In this document: positions 14,510 through 24,558 of the stretch, in pieces
How the letters are laid out: each line of letters opens with the position of its first letter
Position numbering within the stretch: position 1 is the first letter of the stretch
NCBI GenBank assembly: GCA_012031925.1
Contig: JAAUSE010000009.1
Location: 1-33,316 of the forward strand
Reading direction: 5' to 3'
DNA length: 33,316 nucleotides
From: Candidatus Altimarinota bacterium
GTDB lineage: Bacteria > Patescibacteriota > JACMRA01
The notes under the pieces: generated by a model
Told to the model about the DNA's origin: nothing
What the model saw: the letters and a program-made list of their open reading frames with translations, nothing else
The model's database searches: none
Made by a program: the position numbers and the translations under genes

Positions 14510-16096
14510 TTAATATCTGAACCTATACTTGTATAAGTTAAGTTTGTTAGAGAATTCTTTCTCTTCAACCAAAGCAAAATTATTATCCATATAAGACTTA
14601 ATCTTATCTTCATACCCTTGATCATAGCTTAAAATAATGTAAATATAATCGTATTTGTCAGAAAATTCAGTGATTTTATTTTCAAAAACACTTTCTTCAA
14701 AAGGTGGAATAGTACCTATTGTTTCAAGCTCCCATTCTGGAATAGTCACTAAATCTGCTTGGCTTTGATAGTAATATTGCACAGGGTATATTGTAAAAGG
14801 TGCAGAAAGGCTAACAATATCAGAAGAAGTTGCGTTCTTATTGAGATATTGAGAAACTTCTTTGTAGTTTTCTTTGACAGGTGTTGCAGGATTAAAGGTT
14901 TGAAGAAGCAAACCAATACCCATAAATAAAATGATAAAAACCCTAAAGAAATACCCAAGCCATCCTTTCAAACTATAGGCAAAGCTGATTAGTAAAACAT
15001 AAAAAGAAGGGACTACAATTATTAAGTATCTACTTAAAAACACTGGTCGATATAATACACTTACTATAAAAGCCATGAGAATTGGTAGCAGAGCAGAGAT
15101 TATGTAATATCTGATTGTACTGTTTGCAGCCCGTTTAAAATTAATTAGCAATATGCCAATTATTGTAATTATTGGCCAAGCTGATACTATAATTGTATTG
15201 ATGGAGTCAGATTGAAATCCAAAGAAAATATTAGTAAGAGTATTAAAAACATCAATGCTTGTTGGAGCTGAAAGCAATGGTTTTGTGTTGCTGGCTGATC
15301 CTTGAGAGATTACAAAGAATAACCATGGTGATAAGGCAATACCTAATAAAAAATAAGATTGAATTAATCTGGCAATTCCTTTGGCCTTGAATTTATTTTT
15401 GTAGATTAAAGCAAATATAAACTGTGACAATAGAACCAAGTTGAAGAAATAATGTGTATAAATCCCAACAAGAGCTACGAAAGTGTATCGAAACCAAGCC
15501 CCTATGTTACTTGTATTGGCTTTGAATTTGAAAAAAGTAATGTGCGACATTATGGTTATTAATAGTAGCAAAGAGTACATTCTAAGCTCATTGGCGTACC
15601 AAAAAAGCATTGGAGAGATTGCAATTAAAGTACTTCCAAAGATTGCCATTTCTTTTTTCTTGAAGATACTTTTACATAATTGATAAAAGGCAGGAATTGA
15701 GATTACTTGAAATATCAGTGAAAATACTCGATTTTGAACAACATCCAAAGGTGTAAGTTGAAATATAGATTGCCAACCTCTCAAAAGAATAAGGTATAAT
15801 GGGACATGGACATCTTCAGCAATGATGTTTAGAATTCTGATGGTTTCTTTTCCAGAAACATATAGACTTTGTGATTCATCTAATCGAAGACTTTGATTTC
15901 CAAGGTAAGTTACTGAAAAATATATTTGAAATATTATTAACAATAATAAAAGTAGTTTAATGTGATTATCAGTATTTAACCAAGATGTAAAACTGTTAAG
16001 TGAGTCTTGGATTTTAGAATATTTTCCAAAAAACCTATTTTTGAAGCTTTCAGTAAAAGTGATTGGTGAGTATGGTTTTTTACCCTTTGTAGTCAT
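14510..16096 (-). CDS. ArnT/PMT-like membrane glycosyltransferase (GT-C fold), 528 aa
   Basis: A multi-span protein with about ten or more hydrophobic segments. After the first span comes NQSLRLDESQSLYVSG (about residue 72), the loop with the Asp-Glu pair typical of GT39/GT83 enzymes, followed by VPLYLILLRGWQ, matching the usual HPPLYY-type loop. ANELRMYSLLLL and a second loop RPVFLSRYLIIVVPSF are also typical. The C-terminal 110 residues form a soluble domain. Such enzymes move a sugar from a polyprenyl-phosphate donor to lipid, protein or polysaccharide outside the membrane. It follows the GT2 gene by 30 bases on the same strand and is probably in the same operon. Acceptor unknown. Confidence 0.8.
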   Translation of the reverse strand: MTTKGKKPYSPITFTESFKNRFFGKYSKIQDSLNSFTSWLNTDNHIKLLLLLLIIFQIYFSVTYLGNQSLRLDESQSLYVSGKETIRILNIIAEDVHVPLYLILLRGWQSIFQLTPLDVVQNRVFSLIFQVISIPAFYQLCKSIFKKKEMAIFGSTLIAISPMLFWYANELRMYSLLLLITIMSHITFFKFKANTSNIGAWFRYTFVALVGIYTHYFFNLVLLSQFIFALIYKNKFKAKGIARLIQSYFLLGIALSPWLFFVISQGSASNTKPLLSAPTSIDVFNTLTNIFFGFQSDSINTIIVSAWPIITIIGILLINFKRAANSTIRYYIISALLPILMAFIVSVLYRPVFLSRYLIIVVPSFYVLLISFAYSLKGWLGYFFRVFIILFMGIGLLLQTFNPATPVKENYKEVSQYLNKNATSSDIVSLSAPFTIYPVQYYYQSQADLVTIPEWELETIGTIPPFEESVFENKITEFSDKYDYIYIILSYDQGYEDKIKSYMDNNFALVEEKEFSNKLNLYKYRFRY

Positions 16097-16126
16097 AGTT
16101 TCTAGTTATCTTTATATATTAATAAT

Positions 16127-17692
16127 TTAATCATTTACTGTTGCTTCTGCTGTGTTAGATTGGATTTGTATTTCTGTTGACTGCTCTTCTAGCTTTACTT
16201 TTTCTGGAAGTGCGGCTTTGATGAAAGGGATAAATAGGGTAATGTTAACAATTGACCAAGAAAGGTTAGTAACTAGATTTGCTGAAGCTCCTTCTCTTGT
16301 ATAAGCTACAATGAAGCCTAAGATGGACAAGAAAATAATAAAGAAATGAGTAGTAACTAAATGTGAATAGTTGCCAGCTTGTTTGGTTTTAGAGGTTACT
16401 TCGAACTTGGTTTTTTTGCCACTTATTACATCGATAAGTGCTTTGGTAAATAAGTCAAATGAACCAAATGAAAAAGTCAAAGCGTTGAATGTGTATTTGA
16501 AATTATTGCTTTGGTTGAGTATATAAATTGTAGTAAAAATATAAGGGACAAAGACGATTGCCAATTGCATGGTTGTAATGGTTTGAGCTACTTGTCCAGT
16601 ATAGAGAAAAATCAAAGGTAGTAAGATATTAATCCAAACAATTACTCCTGAAAGATAGTAAGTTGCAGAAGTAAGGTATTGAAATTTTTGTTTCCAGTTG
16701 AGACCTTTTCGAAAAAGAGGATTGTATTTGAATATGACTTCAAGTGATCCTCTAGCCCACCTAAATTGTTGTTTATAGTAGGACATAAAGTCTTCAGGAG
16801 CTAAACCTTCAGCTAAGATTTCTGGAACATAAATAGACTTCCAACCTTTTTCGTGGATAAATAGTGATGTAAGAAAGTCTTCTGCGATATTAGTCTCACA
16901 CATTCCCCCTGCTTCTAGAATTGCAGTTCTTCTGATAACCATGTTAGTACCACACATGAACGTGGAGTCCATTCCATCTTTTCCTTGGCAGATTGGATCA
17001 AAGAATAGTTCTTGTTGTTCCCAAGCTGTTTTGGTAATGAGATTTTCTTTATGGTTCTTGTAAAATTGAGGAGATTGCACAAACGCAACTTTACGATCGT
17101 AAAAATAACCTATTGTTTTTTTCAAAAAATTTGGTTTTGGTATGTGATCTGCATCAAATACTACAAACAAAGGTGCTTTGGTTTGGGATAGAGCGTTGTT
17201 GATATTACCAGCTTTAGCACCTCCTGGTTTGCTTCTTGTAATACAATTGATACCGATTTCATTTGCTAATTGCTCAGTTTTTTGCCACTCTTCAAACCCG
17301 GCAACTTTGCCGTCGTTGAGGATATAAACATTGTGATTTGGGTAGCTCATGTTTTTGGCAGCTAATGCAGTTTGCTTTACAATTTCTAGAGGCTCATTTA
17401 CAACGGTTATAAAAACATCCACCTCAGGAGTAAAAGATTTATTAAAGATTCTGTTAGGTGATTTGTGAATAATTGTGTAAAGATAAGAAAGTGTTTGCCA
17501 CAAATGAAACGCCTCAGCTATAATTAATAGGGTAAATAAAGTTATGTTTTCAACATTAATAAAAAATGCAAGAATACTGAAATAAGCGATTGTAAGAACG
17601 AGATTGAGAGCTAATATTGCTTTAGGCACGGGGTCTTTTATCTCTTTGAATATACTTAAAAATGGTCGATTGTCTGGGTTGAAGAATTTCAT
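16127..17692 (-). CDS. Cellulose-synthase-like processive glycosyltransferase (GT2), 521 aa
   Basis: Seen in order: two N-terminal membrane segments (about residues 26-75), VDVFITVVNEP, KPGGAKAGNINNAL, FDADH (the metal-binding DxD, about 180), STFMCGTNMVIRR (equivalent to the FFCGS motif of cellulose synthases), NIAEDFLTS (TED motif as AED, about 271), and QQFRWARGSLEV (the QxxRW motif of processive enzymes, about 309), followed by four or more membrane spans. This is BcsA-like architecture, but there is no C-terminal PilZ domain, so c-di-GMP control is not expected. The GH8 gene upstream and the GT-C gene downstream suggest export of a beta-linked glucan or similar polymer. Product identity is inferred. 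Confidence 0.85.
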   Translation of the reverse strand: MKFFNPDNRPFLSIFKEIKDPVPKAILALNLVLTIAYFSILAFFINVENITLFTLLIIAEAFHLWQTLSYLYTIIHKSPNRIFNKSFTPEVDVFITVVNEPLEIVKQTALAAKNMSYPNHNVYILNDGKVAGFEEWQKTEQLANEIGINCITRSKPGGAKAGNINNALSQTKAPLFVVFDADHIPKPNFLKKTIGYFYDRKVAFVQSPQFYKNHKENLITKTAWEQQELFFDPICQGKDGMDSTFMCGTNMVIRRTAILEAGGMCETNIAEDFLTSLFIHEKGWKSIYVPEILAEGLAPEDFMSYYKQQFRWARGSLEVIFKYNPLFRKGLNWKQKFQYLTSATYYLSGVIVWINILLPLIFLYTGQVAQTITTMQLAIVFVPYIFTTIYILNQSNNFKYTFNALTFSFGSFDLFTKALIDVISGKKTKFEVTSKTKQAGNYSHLVTTHFFIIFLSILGFIVAYTREGASANLVTNLSWSIVNITLFIPFIKAALPEKVKLEEQSTEIQIQSNTAEATVND

Positions 17693-17916
17693 AACTAGTT
17701 ATTAATTAAAAATGTTTTTAAATAGCCTTTTTGTTAAAAAAAATTTATATCTAAAGCTAATAGAATTTTTTCGCTTTAGACAAGGGAAATTTCAAAAAAA
17801 TTATTTTGATTGGGTGTTTTCTGGTTTGACTTATACCATATAATTGGTGTGTTGTCAAATGAAAAACTATAACACTATTTATATTCTATTGTATTTTTTT
17901 AGTTTGATCAAATAAA
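17693..17916 (-). promoter_or_regulatory. Promoter and long leader of the GT2 operon
   Basis: Minus strand: TTGACA (17853-17858), 17 bp, TATAAG (17830-17835). The leader is about 130 bases, unusually long here, and contains a perfect eight-pair hairpin TCTAAAGC/GCTTTAGA (17750-17780). No known riboswitch is recognised. Confidence 0.6.
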
Positions 17917-19127
17917 CTAATAAAGGTTTGGTGTTTTATTGAAGTAATAGGCTAATCCAAACCAAGAAATATTATCATCGTAATAACTTAATGTCTTATT
18001 CCATGTGTTGTTTGAGAAATTATAATCTTTGAGTATCACATCTTTTATAATTGTTTTGCAATCTTGGGTTGATGAATAGTAAAATAACTTAATGTTCCAC
18101 CGTACATAGCATGAGTTTCATAATCTACAATGTTGTTACCATACCTGCTGTACTCGGCAAATATTTTGGAGTGCTGGTTCCAGGATTGGTTGAGCTCTTC
18201 AAATAAACTTAAATAATCTTTGGCTTGTTTTTTGTGATGCCACTGCCAGTCTAAACCTATTCTAAAAGGTATTCTAAGTGCATCAAAACCAAAGTTTGTG
18301 TTAAGATTCTTATCTTCAGGTTCACTTATGGTTAGTTCTTTTTTGTTAAGTATAATCCAATTAGGTGGTAACTTGGGTTGGTCATTGTTAGAAATTTTGT
18401 GAGTATGAAATGCTTCAAGAAACTTATATGAATCATCTGCAAGTTTATTCCAGTGGTTGTTTGAATCGATTTTGGCAAAAATTCTGTAATGAGCTGGAGA
18501 AAAGTATGATGGATTTATTAAATAATAATCTTTTGATGCGGTTTTTTCTAGATCGTTTGGTAAAAGCAGATAATTACCATTGATTTTGACAACAGTTTTC
18601 TGCCAGATACTATTAATTATAGACTTAGCTTCTTCTAAATAATTTTTTTTGTTCCAAATTTTGGATGCAAATACTAAAGATAAGGAAATGTCAATATCAG
18701 CGTCTGTTGCTACATTTTGACCTCCAATATCATCTAAAATACCCCAAACTCCATCTTCTCTAAGACCCCATTTCCAGGAAAAAAGCTTATCATTTCTTTG
18801 AAGATTATTTTGAGTCCATTGCCAAGTTTTATCAAAAGTATCTTGATCATTCATCCAAACACTTCTTAGCATTGTATAGCTTTGTCCTTCTGACGTTGTG
18901 ATGCCATTGTTTTGTTTATCAATTGTGCGATGAAACTCTTTATCAAAGTAATTATTGAGATATTGATCATATTGACTTTGTAGTACTTCTTGTTTGTTGA
19001 TGAATTTTACTGGGTAAGAAGAGCTTACCCCTAAGAAGAGGTAGTTTTGATTAAAAGCTAGTGCAATTAGCGAAAATATTGACACAACAAGTGATAAGAT
19101 TATTAAAATCTTTGTTTGATTTAGCAT
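17917..19127 (-). CDS. Glycoside hydrolase family 8 glucanase, membrane-anchored, frame change near the C-terminus
   Basis: An N-terminal hydrophobic segment (residues 7-26) acts as signal or anchor. The GH8 core shows SEGQSYTMLRSVWMNDQ (its Glu, about residue 79, is the expected proton donor), FSWKWGL and NVATDADIDISLSLVFAS (Asp near 140). The first frame stops at 18045, but the expected end of the domain, SYYDDNISWFGLAYYF, lies in another frame ending at 17917; one extra base in the A4 run at 18054-18057 restores it to about 404 residues. GH8 enzymes in bcs operons (BcsZ) trim beta-1,4-glucan during synthesis, which fits the GT2 gene next to it. Promoter at 19149-19177. Confidence 0.85.
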
Positions 19128-19148
19128 ACTTGATTCAACTAAAGGTGC

Positions 19149-19177
19149 AGTATAAAATATTTATGCTGATTTGTCAA
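19149..19177 (-). promoter_or_regulatory. Promoter of the GH8 gene
   Basis: Minus strand: TTGACA (19172-19177), 17 bp, TATACT (19149-19154), about 21 bases before the ATG at 19127. Confidence 0.7.
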
Positions 19178-19299
19178 AACTCCTTGGATGTTTGCTTTGT
19201 TTTTGAACAATTCTTTTTCCTTTCATCTTTGTATCAAAAGACCTTAATAAAAAGACTAAACTAGAGTTGCATTAAAAAATATTTAGCCTATAGGTTGTG

Positions 19300-19514
19300 T
19301 AGAACCTATCTAGTTAATACACATAGACATTTATCACCTTTACTTATACATTCTAACATACTTGACTATTGATTTTGATTTTTAATTCAATGCTATGGCT
19401 ATGGTTAAAAATTAAAACGGTACACCAAAATAAATAGTTTTATTTTTTGTTTTGCAATATTCAAGCACACTATATGTATAATTAAAAATGATATTATTAA
19501 CTAGACAGGTTCTA
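19300..19514. repeat. 20-bp inverted repeat pair in the divergent intergenic region
   Basis: TATTAACTAGACAGGTTCTA at 19495-19514 (plus) and TATTAACTAGATAGGTTCTA at 19319-19300 (minus) differ at one base. They face the two divergent genes (19127 minus, 19570 plus). A shorter match, GACAGGTTCTA, occurs before recG near 32586. An additional hairpin ATAGGTT/AACCTAT (19290-19309) overlaps the left copy, and TTTTAATT/AATTAAAA (19380-19417) lies between. The 440-base region holds no visible gene. Confidence 0.5.
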
Positions 19515-19569
19515 ATTTAACTTTACAAGAATATAAAAAACCTTTTTACTATAACTAAGTTAATCAGAT

Positions 19570-21380
19570 ATGATAATTCATATTCACAAGGATACGAGAC
19601 AAAAGAGTTTGTTTGATGAGCTGGCGAAAGTGGCTGGTAAGGATGGCTATTTAGTAGTTGTTGTCAAATCTTTGCCAATTTATTTGAGTACAAAAATAGC
19701 TTTTAGTATACTTAGTTATCGCCTTAGAAACTACCCTAGAAGAATTTTATGGACCTCAGATGATAAAAAAATACTAGAACTTCTTTCTCTTAGTGAAGTT
19801 GAAGTTGATTATAAATTTTTTGATGTCAAACCGAAGCTTGTTTTCGGTGAAAGTGAATCCAAAAAAGAAATAAATTTGAAAAAAAATATTGAATCAGTAA
19901 CAACTGCTGTAGAGCTTGTGGATTCTAATGAAGTGTATGAGTCTACTGACAATTTTTTACATCAGTTTGCGAATGTAGAAATATCTGTTGATGATCTAAA
20001 AGACAGCTCAGATTTAATTGAGATATCTAAGATAGAAATTGATAAAGACGAAATAGAATCGCAAGAAGATTTGCCAAAATTTGCTCATACTGGTGGTTTT
20101 GATAGTAAGCTTGAACAAATAAACAGTTTTCAGAATCTTGACTCTTGGCTTGAAAGGATTGAAGCAACTAAAATGGCTCTTAACTATATGAAGAGAGAGG
20201 ATGTAGATAGAATTTTTGGAGTGAAAGAATTTTTTGATAAGAAAAAGTTTTCAGCAAATAGTACTATAAATAGGATTAACTCCAAAAAGTCAAAGAGTTT
20301 TAGATTTTTGTCAGCTTTTTTTGCTTGTGCTATTTTTTTGATTTTGCTTTTAGTGTCTTTTCCAACTAATGTTTTTACTTTGGAAGTTGTTCCTCAAGAG
20401 ATAGAAAAAACTATCAGCTTATCAATTCCCGTCTCTTCTTTTAGCAAAAAAACTGTTAAGATTTCTAAAGAATCAAGTAAAGATGCTAGTGGAGATACTA
20501 AAGATACTACAGAGAGAGCAACTGGAAAAGTTAGATTAGTCAATAATACTTTTGAAGATATTAGCCTTAGTGAAAATAATTTTTATCTAGAAAAAGGACA
20601 AAACAAATATTATTATTATGGGGATAGTACTTTGAGTGGAGAGTTTGTCTTGTTGGCTCAAAATCAAACCAACGATGAAAATGTTGAGATTGGAATTCAA
20701 GCTGAGAATACTGGTTCAGAATATAATATTATTCCAAATGAAAGAATGGAATTGTATAATCTACTGGGTCAAAAGCTATGTGATAATTGTTTTGGAATAA
20801 CAACTACTGATATAGTAGGTGATGTTATTACTGGTGGTAAAGTGGTAACTGAAGCGGATCAAGATCTTTTAAGAACTACAATTGAGGGTCTCTTAGCTGC
20901 CGAAAGGTTGCGTGAAGTTGATTCTTTGTCTGATGACGAAGTTTTTACTAATCCTTTTTGGTACAGGAATATGGATTCGGTTTTTATTTATAATAAATCT
21001 CTTGGAGATGTTGCCAAGAGTTTGAGTCTTCAAGTAGATGTCACTACTAGTGTTTATTATATGCCAAGAACTACTGTTGAAAACATCCTTGTAAATGAGA
21101 ATAGTGAGATAGATGTTCTTAAGGATGTAAAACTTAAAGAATCTGATGGCAATTTTGGTGAAGATGATAGTAACATTGATCTTGAGTTTTTGTATAGTTA
21201 TACCAAAAAAAGCGAGATAAATAAAAAAGAAATTACAAAACAATTAACAACCTCTGATGGTTATATCAATAAAATACACTCCGATTATCCCAATTTGAGA
21301 AGGATACAAAAAAAGAATTGGGTTTGCAGGTTCCTTTTATTCCAAGACGGGTAGATATAAATATTGTTGAAGCAGATTAA
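19570..21380 (+). CDS. Membrane-anchored baseplate-J-like protein, about 603 aa, C-terminal frame change
   Basis: The N-terminal 240 residues are cytoplasmic: they begin MIIHIHKDTRQKSLFDELA and include an acidic middle. A single membrane span follows (about 244-268), then an extracellular part with ATGKVRLVNNT, LAQNQTNDENVEIGIQAEN and TGSEYNIIPNE. The pattern resembles the J-like beta domains found in many CPR membrane proteins. The frame changes near the A7 run 21308-21314: with one more A the end reads KKELGLQVPFIPRRVDINI and stops at 21378-21380, one base before the prfB ATG; without it the frame runs to 21354 with an unlikely tail. Very tight spacing suggests coupling with prfB. Function unknown; possibly part of a surface apparatus. 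Confidence 0.55.
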
Positions 21381-21381
21381 T

Positions 21382-22460
21382 ATGAAAGAACAAAGTAGAA
21401 TAGATGATTTTGTAGAAAAAGTTAAAATATTAGAAAATTTGGCAGACTTGGAGAAAAAAAATCTAGAATTTTTGAAATTGATAAGCTTTTTGAAACTTCA
21501 AGGGAGATATGGGATGACTCACAAAAAGCAATTGAGCTTAACAAAGAAAAGGCTTTGTTGCAGAAAAAACTTGAAGATATTGAACAACTTAATTCATTAG
21601 TTGCAGATATGCAGGCAGCACACGATCTTGAGGATTGGGAAGATTTGGACGAAGTTGATGCTAAAGCTCATGTACTTTATGAAAAATTAGAAGATAGTAC
21701 TTTAATGAATGGTAGGTTTGATAATCATTCAGCTTTAGTTTCGATTCATGCAGGGGCAGGTGGAGTAGATGCTCAAGATTTTGCAGCTATGTTAATGTCT
21801 ATGTATCAGGCTTTTTGTAAGAATTACGACTTTGATTTTAAACTCTTGCACATTTCCAGCGGAGAAGAAGCTGGACTCAAATCTGCATCTTTTGAAATCA
21901 GTGGTGAAAATGCATATGGACATCTGAAAGAAGAGGCTGGTGTACACAGATTGATAAGACTTTCACCATTTAACAATAGCAATACAAGAGAAACTTCTTT
22001 TGCTTTGGTTGAAGTATTACCCACTAACCTTCATTCAAGTTTTGATTTTGAAGATATTAAAGAAGATGATCTTAAGTGGGATTTTTTTATGAGTTCTGGT
22101 AAAGGTGGTCAAAGTGTTAATACTACTTATTCTGCTGTTCGAGTCACTCATATACCAACTGGAATTAGTGTAAGCTGTCAAAATGAGAGAAACCAACTTC
22201 AAAATAAACAACAAGCTCTCAAATATTTGCACGACAAATTAGCGGCCTTAGAACTGAAGAAGCAAAAAGACATGGAGACTGAACTCAAAGGAGTCCATCA
22301 ATCTATAGAATGGGGTTCTCAAATTCGAAGCTACACTCTTCATCCTTATAAATTAGTAAAAGACCATCGAAGTGGTTGGGAAAGTAGTGAGCCGATGAGG
22401 GTTCTTGAAAATGGAGATATCCTTCCAATTATATGGAGCTTAAAAAGAATTAAAAAATAA
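21382..22460 (+). CDS. prfB: Peptide chain release factor 2, one frame change near the N-terminus
   Basis: RF2 recognises UGA and UAA and triggers peptide release. Seen: the GGQ motif in MSSGKGGQSVNTTYSAV (about residue 242), the RF2-type codon-reading tripeptide SPF in HRLIRLSPFNNS (about 193), and the domain 1 coiled coil before it. The first frame starts at ATG 21382 (MKEQSRIDDF); from an A8 run at 21454-21461 or the T5 run at 21469-21473, the coding sequence continues in the frame one base back (FEIDKLFETSREIWDD). This is not the usual autoregulatory +1 site: there is no CUU-UGA, and the shift is -1 in sense. Missing homopolymer base or real slippage are both possible. Total about 360 residues, normal for RF2. 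Confidence 0.85.
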
Positions 22461-22524
22461 AAAAGCTCTTTTACATAAATATTGTATAGCCCAGATAAAT
22501 TGAAATTATGCAAGTGATAAATTA

Positions 22525-23756
22525 CTAAATTGGAAGATCTCTAGGAGGTGTTCCTCCAGGTAGAGCTGCTGTATTGTCATTTTCGGAAGTGACTCGAGAA
22601 GCTAAGGATTGATCAATTAACTCAGTAGATGGGAAATGGAAAATAGATGCTAGTGATTCTACGTCTATATATTTAGGTTCAGATCCACTACTAAGAGATC
22701 TTTTTAATAAGGATTTGTAAACAAGTTGCTTGCGAATTTCTTGTTCTTTTTTCCAATAATAATTATCCCAAAATGGACCCCAGTCTTTGTTCTCACTCGA
22801 AGTTGAGGTTTTGGTATCTGAGTGTGGTTTGAGAAATTGGTATTGAGTGGAATATTGCTTAAAATAAGCCATTACTGGGCCAATCATTCTTGCAGGCCCT
22901 TTGGTAGCAGTGAGGGCAACCATACGGATTTTGAATTGATATGAGTCTTTGGCTATTTTGACTTCAACAGTATTGAGAATGTTTTGTTCGTTTTTAGTCA
23001 ATAATTGTATTCCGCCTTTTTCATCAATATCAACGTTGGCATTTTCTTTGAATTCTTTACGAAGGTCTTTGAGTTCTTTTTCCATTTTTTTTGAACATCA
23101 CTATCTGAACGTGGTCTGAGAACAAATTGCAAAACAATATAATCTTCTGGTTGAATATTTTCTAATCCAGTTAATAGTGTTGAAAACGGATCGGTGATAG
23201 GTGTGTTATCATCTCTTTGAAACTCAGTCCAGCTTTTGAGAGGGTGAAGATCGTCATCTTTTCCATAATTAATATCAGTTCCCCAAAGATCAGTGTAAGG
23301 TCCAACTTGACCTTTCCATTCTGTTGGCCAGCCTTCAAAAGGGTCGGAGGATTCAATAACTGATGCAGTTGGATAATGTGCTGCAAGAGAACCTCGAAAT
23401 AGAGGTAGGTGATTACGATTGAAGTGGCCGTAAAAGTTGATTTGGCCACCACGTGAGTGAACTTCAAATGTAAAAGCCTCATACCATTTTCCTTCTGTAT
23501 ATTGATCTTTTTTACTTTTTTTGGAATAGATTGCAGCTAAATTGATAAAAAAATTTTCCATTTCTGCCATTGATCTTTCATTGTTAGATGGTGGAATTAT
23601 TTGTACCACAACATTATCTTGTTTGCTCACCCAACCACCAATTTTGACATCTAAAAACCTGTCATCATACCATTCTAAATATCTTTTAACAACAACATAA
23701 AGACCACCTAGAGTAGCTACAACCACAAAACTAATTATCAGGTTGACTAAGAACAT
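22525..23756 (-). CDS. Conserved-type membrane protein, probable partner of the VirD4/TraM-like ATPase, about 411 aa, one frame change
   Basis: One N-terminal span (residues 4-24) is followed by a soluble domain: VVVQIIPPSNNERSMAEMEN, WYEAFTFEVHSRGGQINFYG, LFRGSLAAHYPTASVIES and YIVLQFVLRPRSD. This layout resembles the N-terminal domain that CPR genomes often fuse to, or place near, TraM/VirD4-like ATPases; the match is from memory of the pattern and is tentative. The frame breaks at a run of eight A (23085-23092); one more A joins QKKMEKELKDLRKEF. The C-terminal part includes KGPARMIGPVMAYF and ends in a Pro/Gly-rich tail. Promoter at 23766-23794, nine bases before the ATG. Confidence 0.55.
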
Positions 23757-23765
23757 GTTGATGCT

Positions 23766-23794
23766 ACAATAATTAATATTCTAAATACTGTCAA
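23766..23794 (-). promoter_or_regulatory. Promoter of the 22525-23756 gene
   Basis: Minus strand: TTGACA (23789-23794), 17 bp, TATTGT (23766-23771). The -35 lies in the palindrome GTCAA-T-TTGAC (23790-23800). Confidence 0.6.
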
Positions 23795-23872
23795 TTTGAC
23801 CAAGAAAATTTATTTTTGACAGATTTGATTAGTTGAGTTAGCTTTTGGAATGAATATTAAGATATAAATAAA

Positions 23873-24410
23873 ATGACTAATTATAGAAGAAGAAGGGCTA
23901 AGCCAAAACCAATCGGACCTAACTATCAAGTAAATCAGTATATACGAGCAGAAGAAGTACGATTATTAGACGAAGAAGGGTCTATGCTTGGTGTTTATAA
24001 AGTTTCTGAGGCATTAAGAATGGCTAATGAGAAGGAATTTGATCTTATTGAGATTAATCCCAAAGCTCAACCTCCAATTGTGAAAATGATGGATTACAAC
24101 AAATTTAAATACCAAATATCTAAATCTAGCCAAAATAAGAAAACAAGTAATGATATGAAGACTGTTAGGGTATCTGTTCGTGTTAGTCCTCATGATCTTG
24201 CAGTGAGAGCTAGGCAGATTGAAAAAGTTTTTGGAAAAAGGACTCAAAGTAAAAATGCAGGTTCAGATGCATGGTCGTGAGAAACAACACCCTGAAGTTG
24301 CTGATGAAGTTATGAAAAATTTTGTGCAAATGATAGAGATTCAATACGCCTATGAAAGTGAGCCAAATAGAATGGGTGATAGTGTTTTTACCACAATCAA
24401 ACCGAAGTAG
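23873..24410 (+). CDS. infC: Translation initiation factor IF-3, one frame change in the C-terminal domain
   Basis: IF3 binds the 30S subunit and checks start-codon pairing. Seen: an N-terminal domain with NQYIRAEEVRLLDEEGSMLG and KEFDLIEINPKAQPPIVKMM, then a linker and C-terminal domain with FLEKGLKVKMQVQMHGRE and HPEVADEVMKNF. The first frame ends at 24280; the correct C-terminal frame takes over at the A5-G-T5 stretch 24222-24232, fitting one extra base (GAAAAG for GAAAAAG gives EKFLEKG). The joined protein is about 179 residues, normal for IF3. The usual rpmI and rplT neighbours are absent. No ribosome-binding site; a TATAAA lies four bases before the ATG. An essential gene, so a true null is unlikely. 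Confidence 0.9.
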
Positions 24411-24498
24411 TTTGATAGAAGAATTCTTTTTCACTATGAAGTATGTAGAAATTTTTATATTGGATTTGAATTATTCACCATCAATCAAAACACAAAAA

Positions 24499-24526
24499 AC
24501 CCCATAAAATTATAGGGTAATTTTTT
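24499..24526. terminator. Bidirectional terminator between infC and the surface-protein gene
   Basis: ACCC (24499-24502) and GGGT (24515-24518) with an inner ATAA/TTAT stem, followed on the plus strand by AATTTTTT and on the minus strand by six T. It lies between convergent stops at 24410 and 24559. Confidence 0.75.
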
Positions 24527-24558
24527 ATATAGGGTACTTTTTTAAGGAATAATTCAGA

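Noticed and set aside
21382-21600. Classical programmed +1 frameshift of prfB
   Set aside because: There is no in-frame CUU-UGA-C or upstream Shine-Dalgarno-like element, the shift is -1 in sense, and the site is an A8 or T5 run further downstream than the usual codon 25 region.
23873-24410. infC as a decayed pseudogene
   Set aside because: Only one base is off, both domains are otherwise well conserved, and the gene is essential in bacteria.
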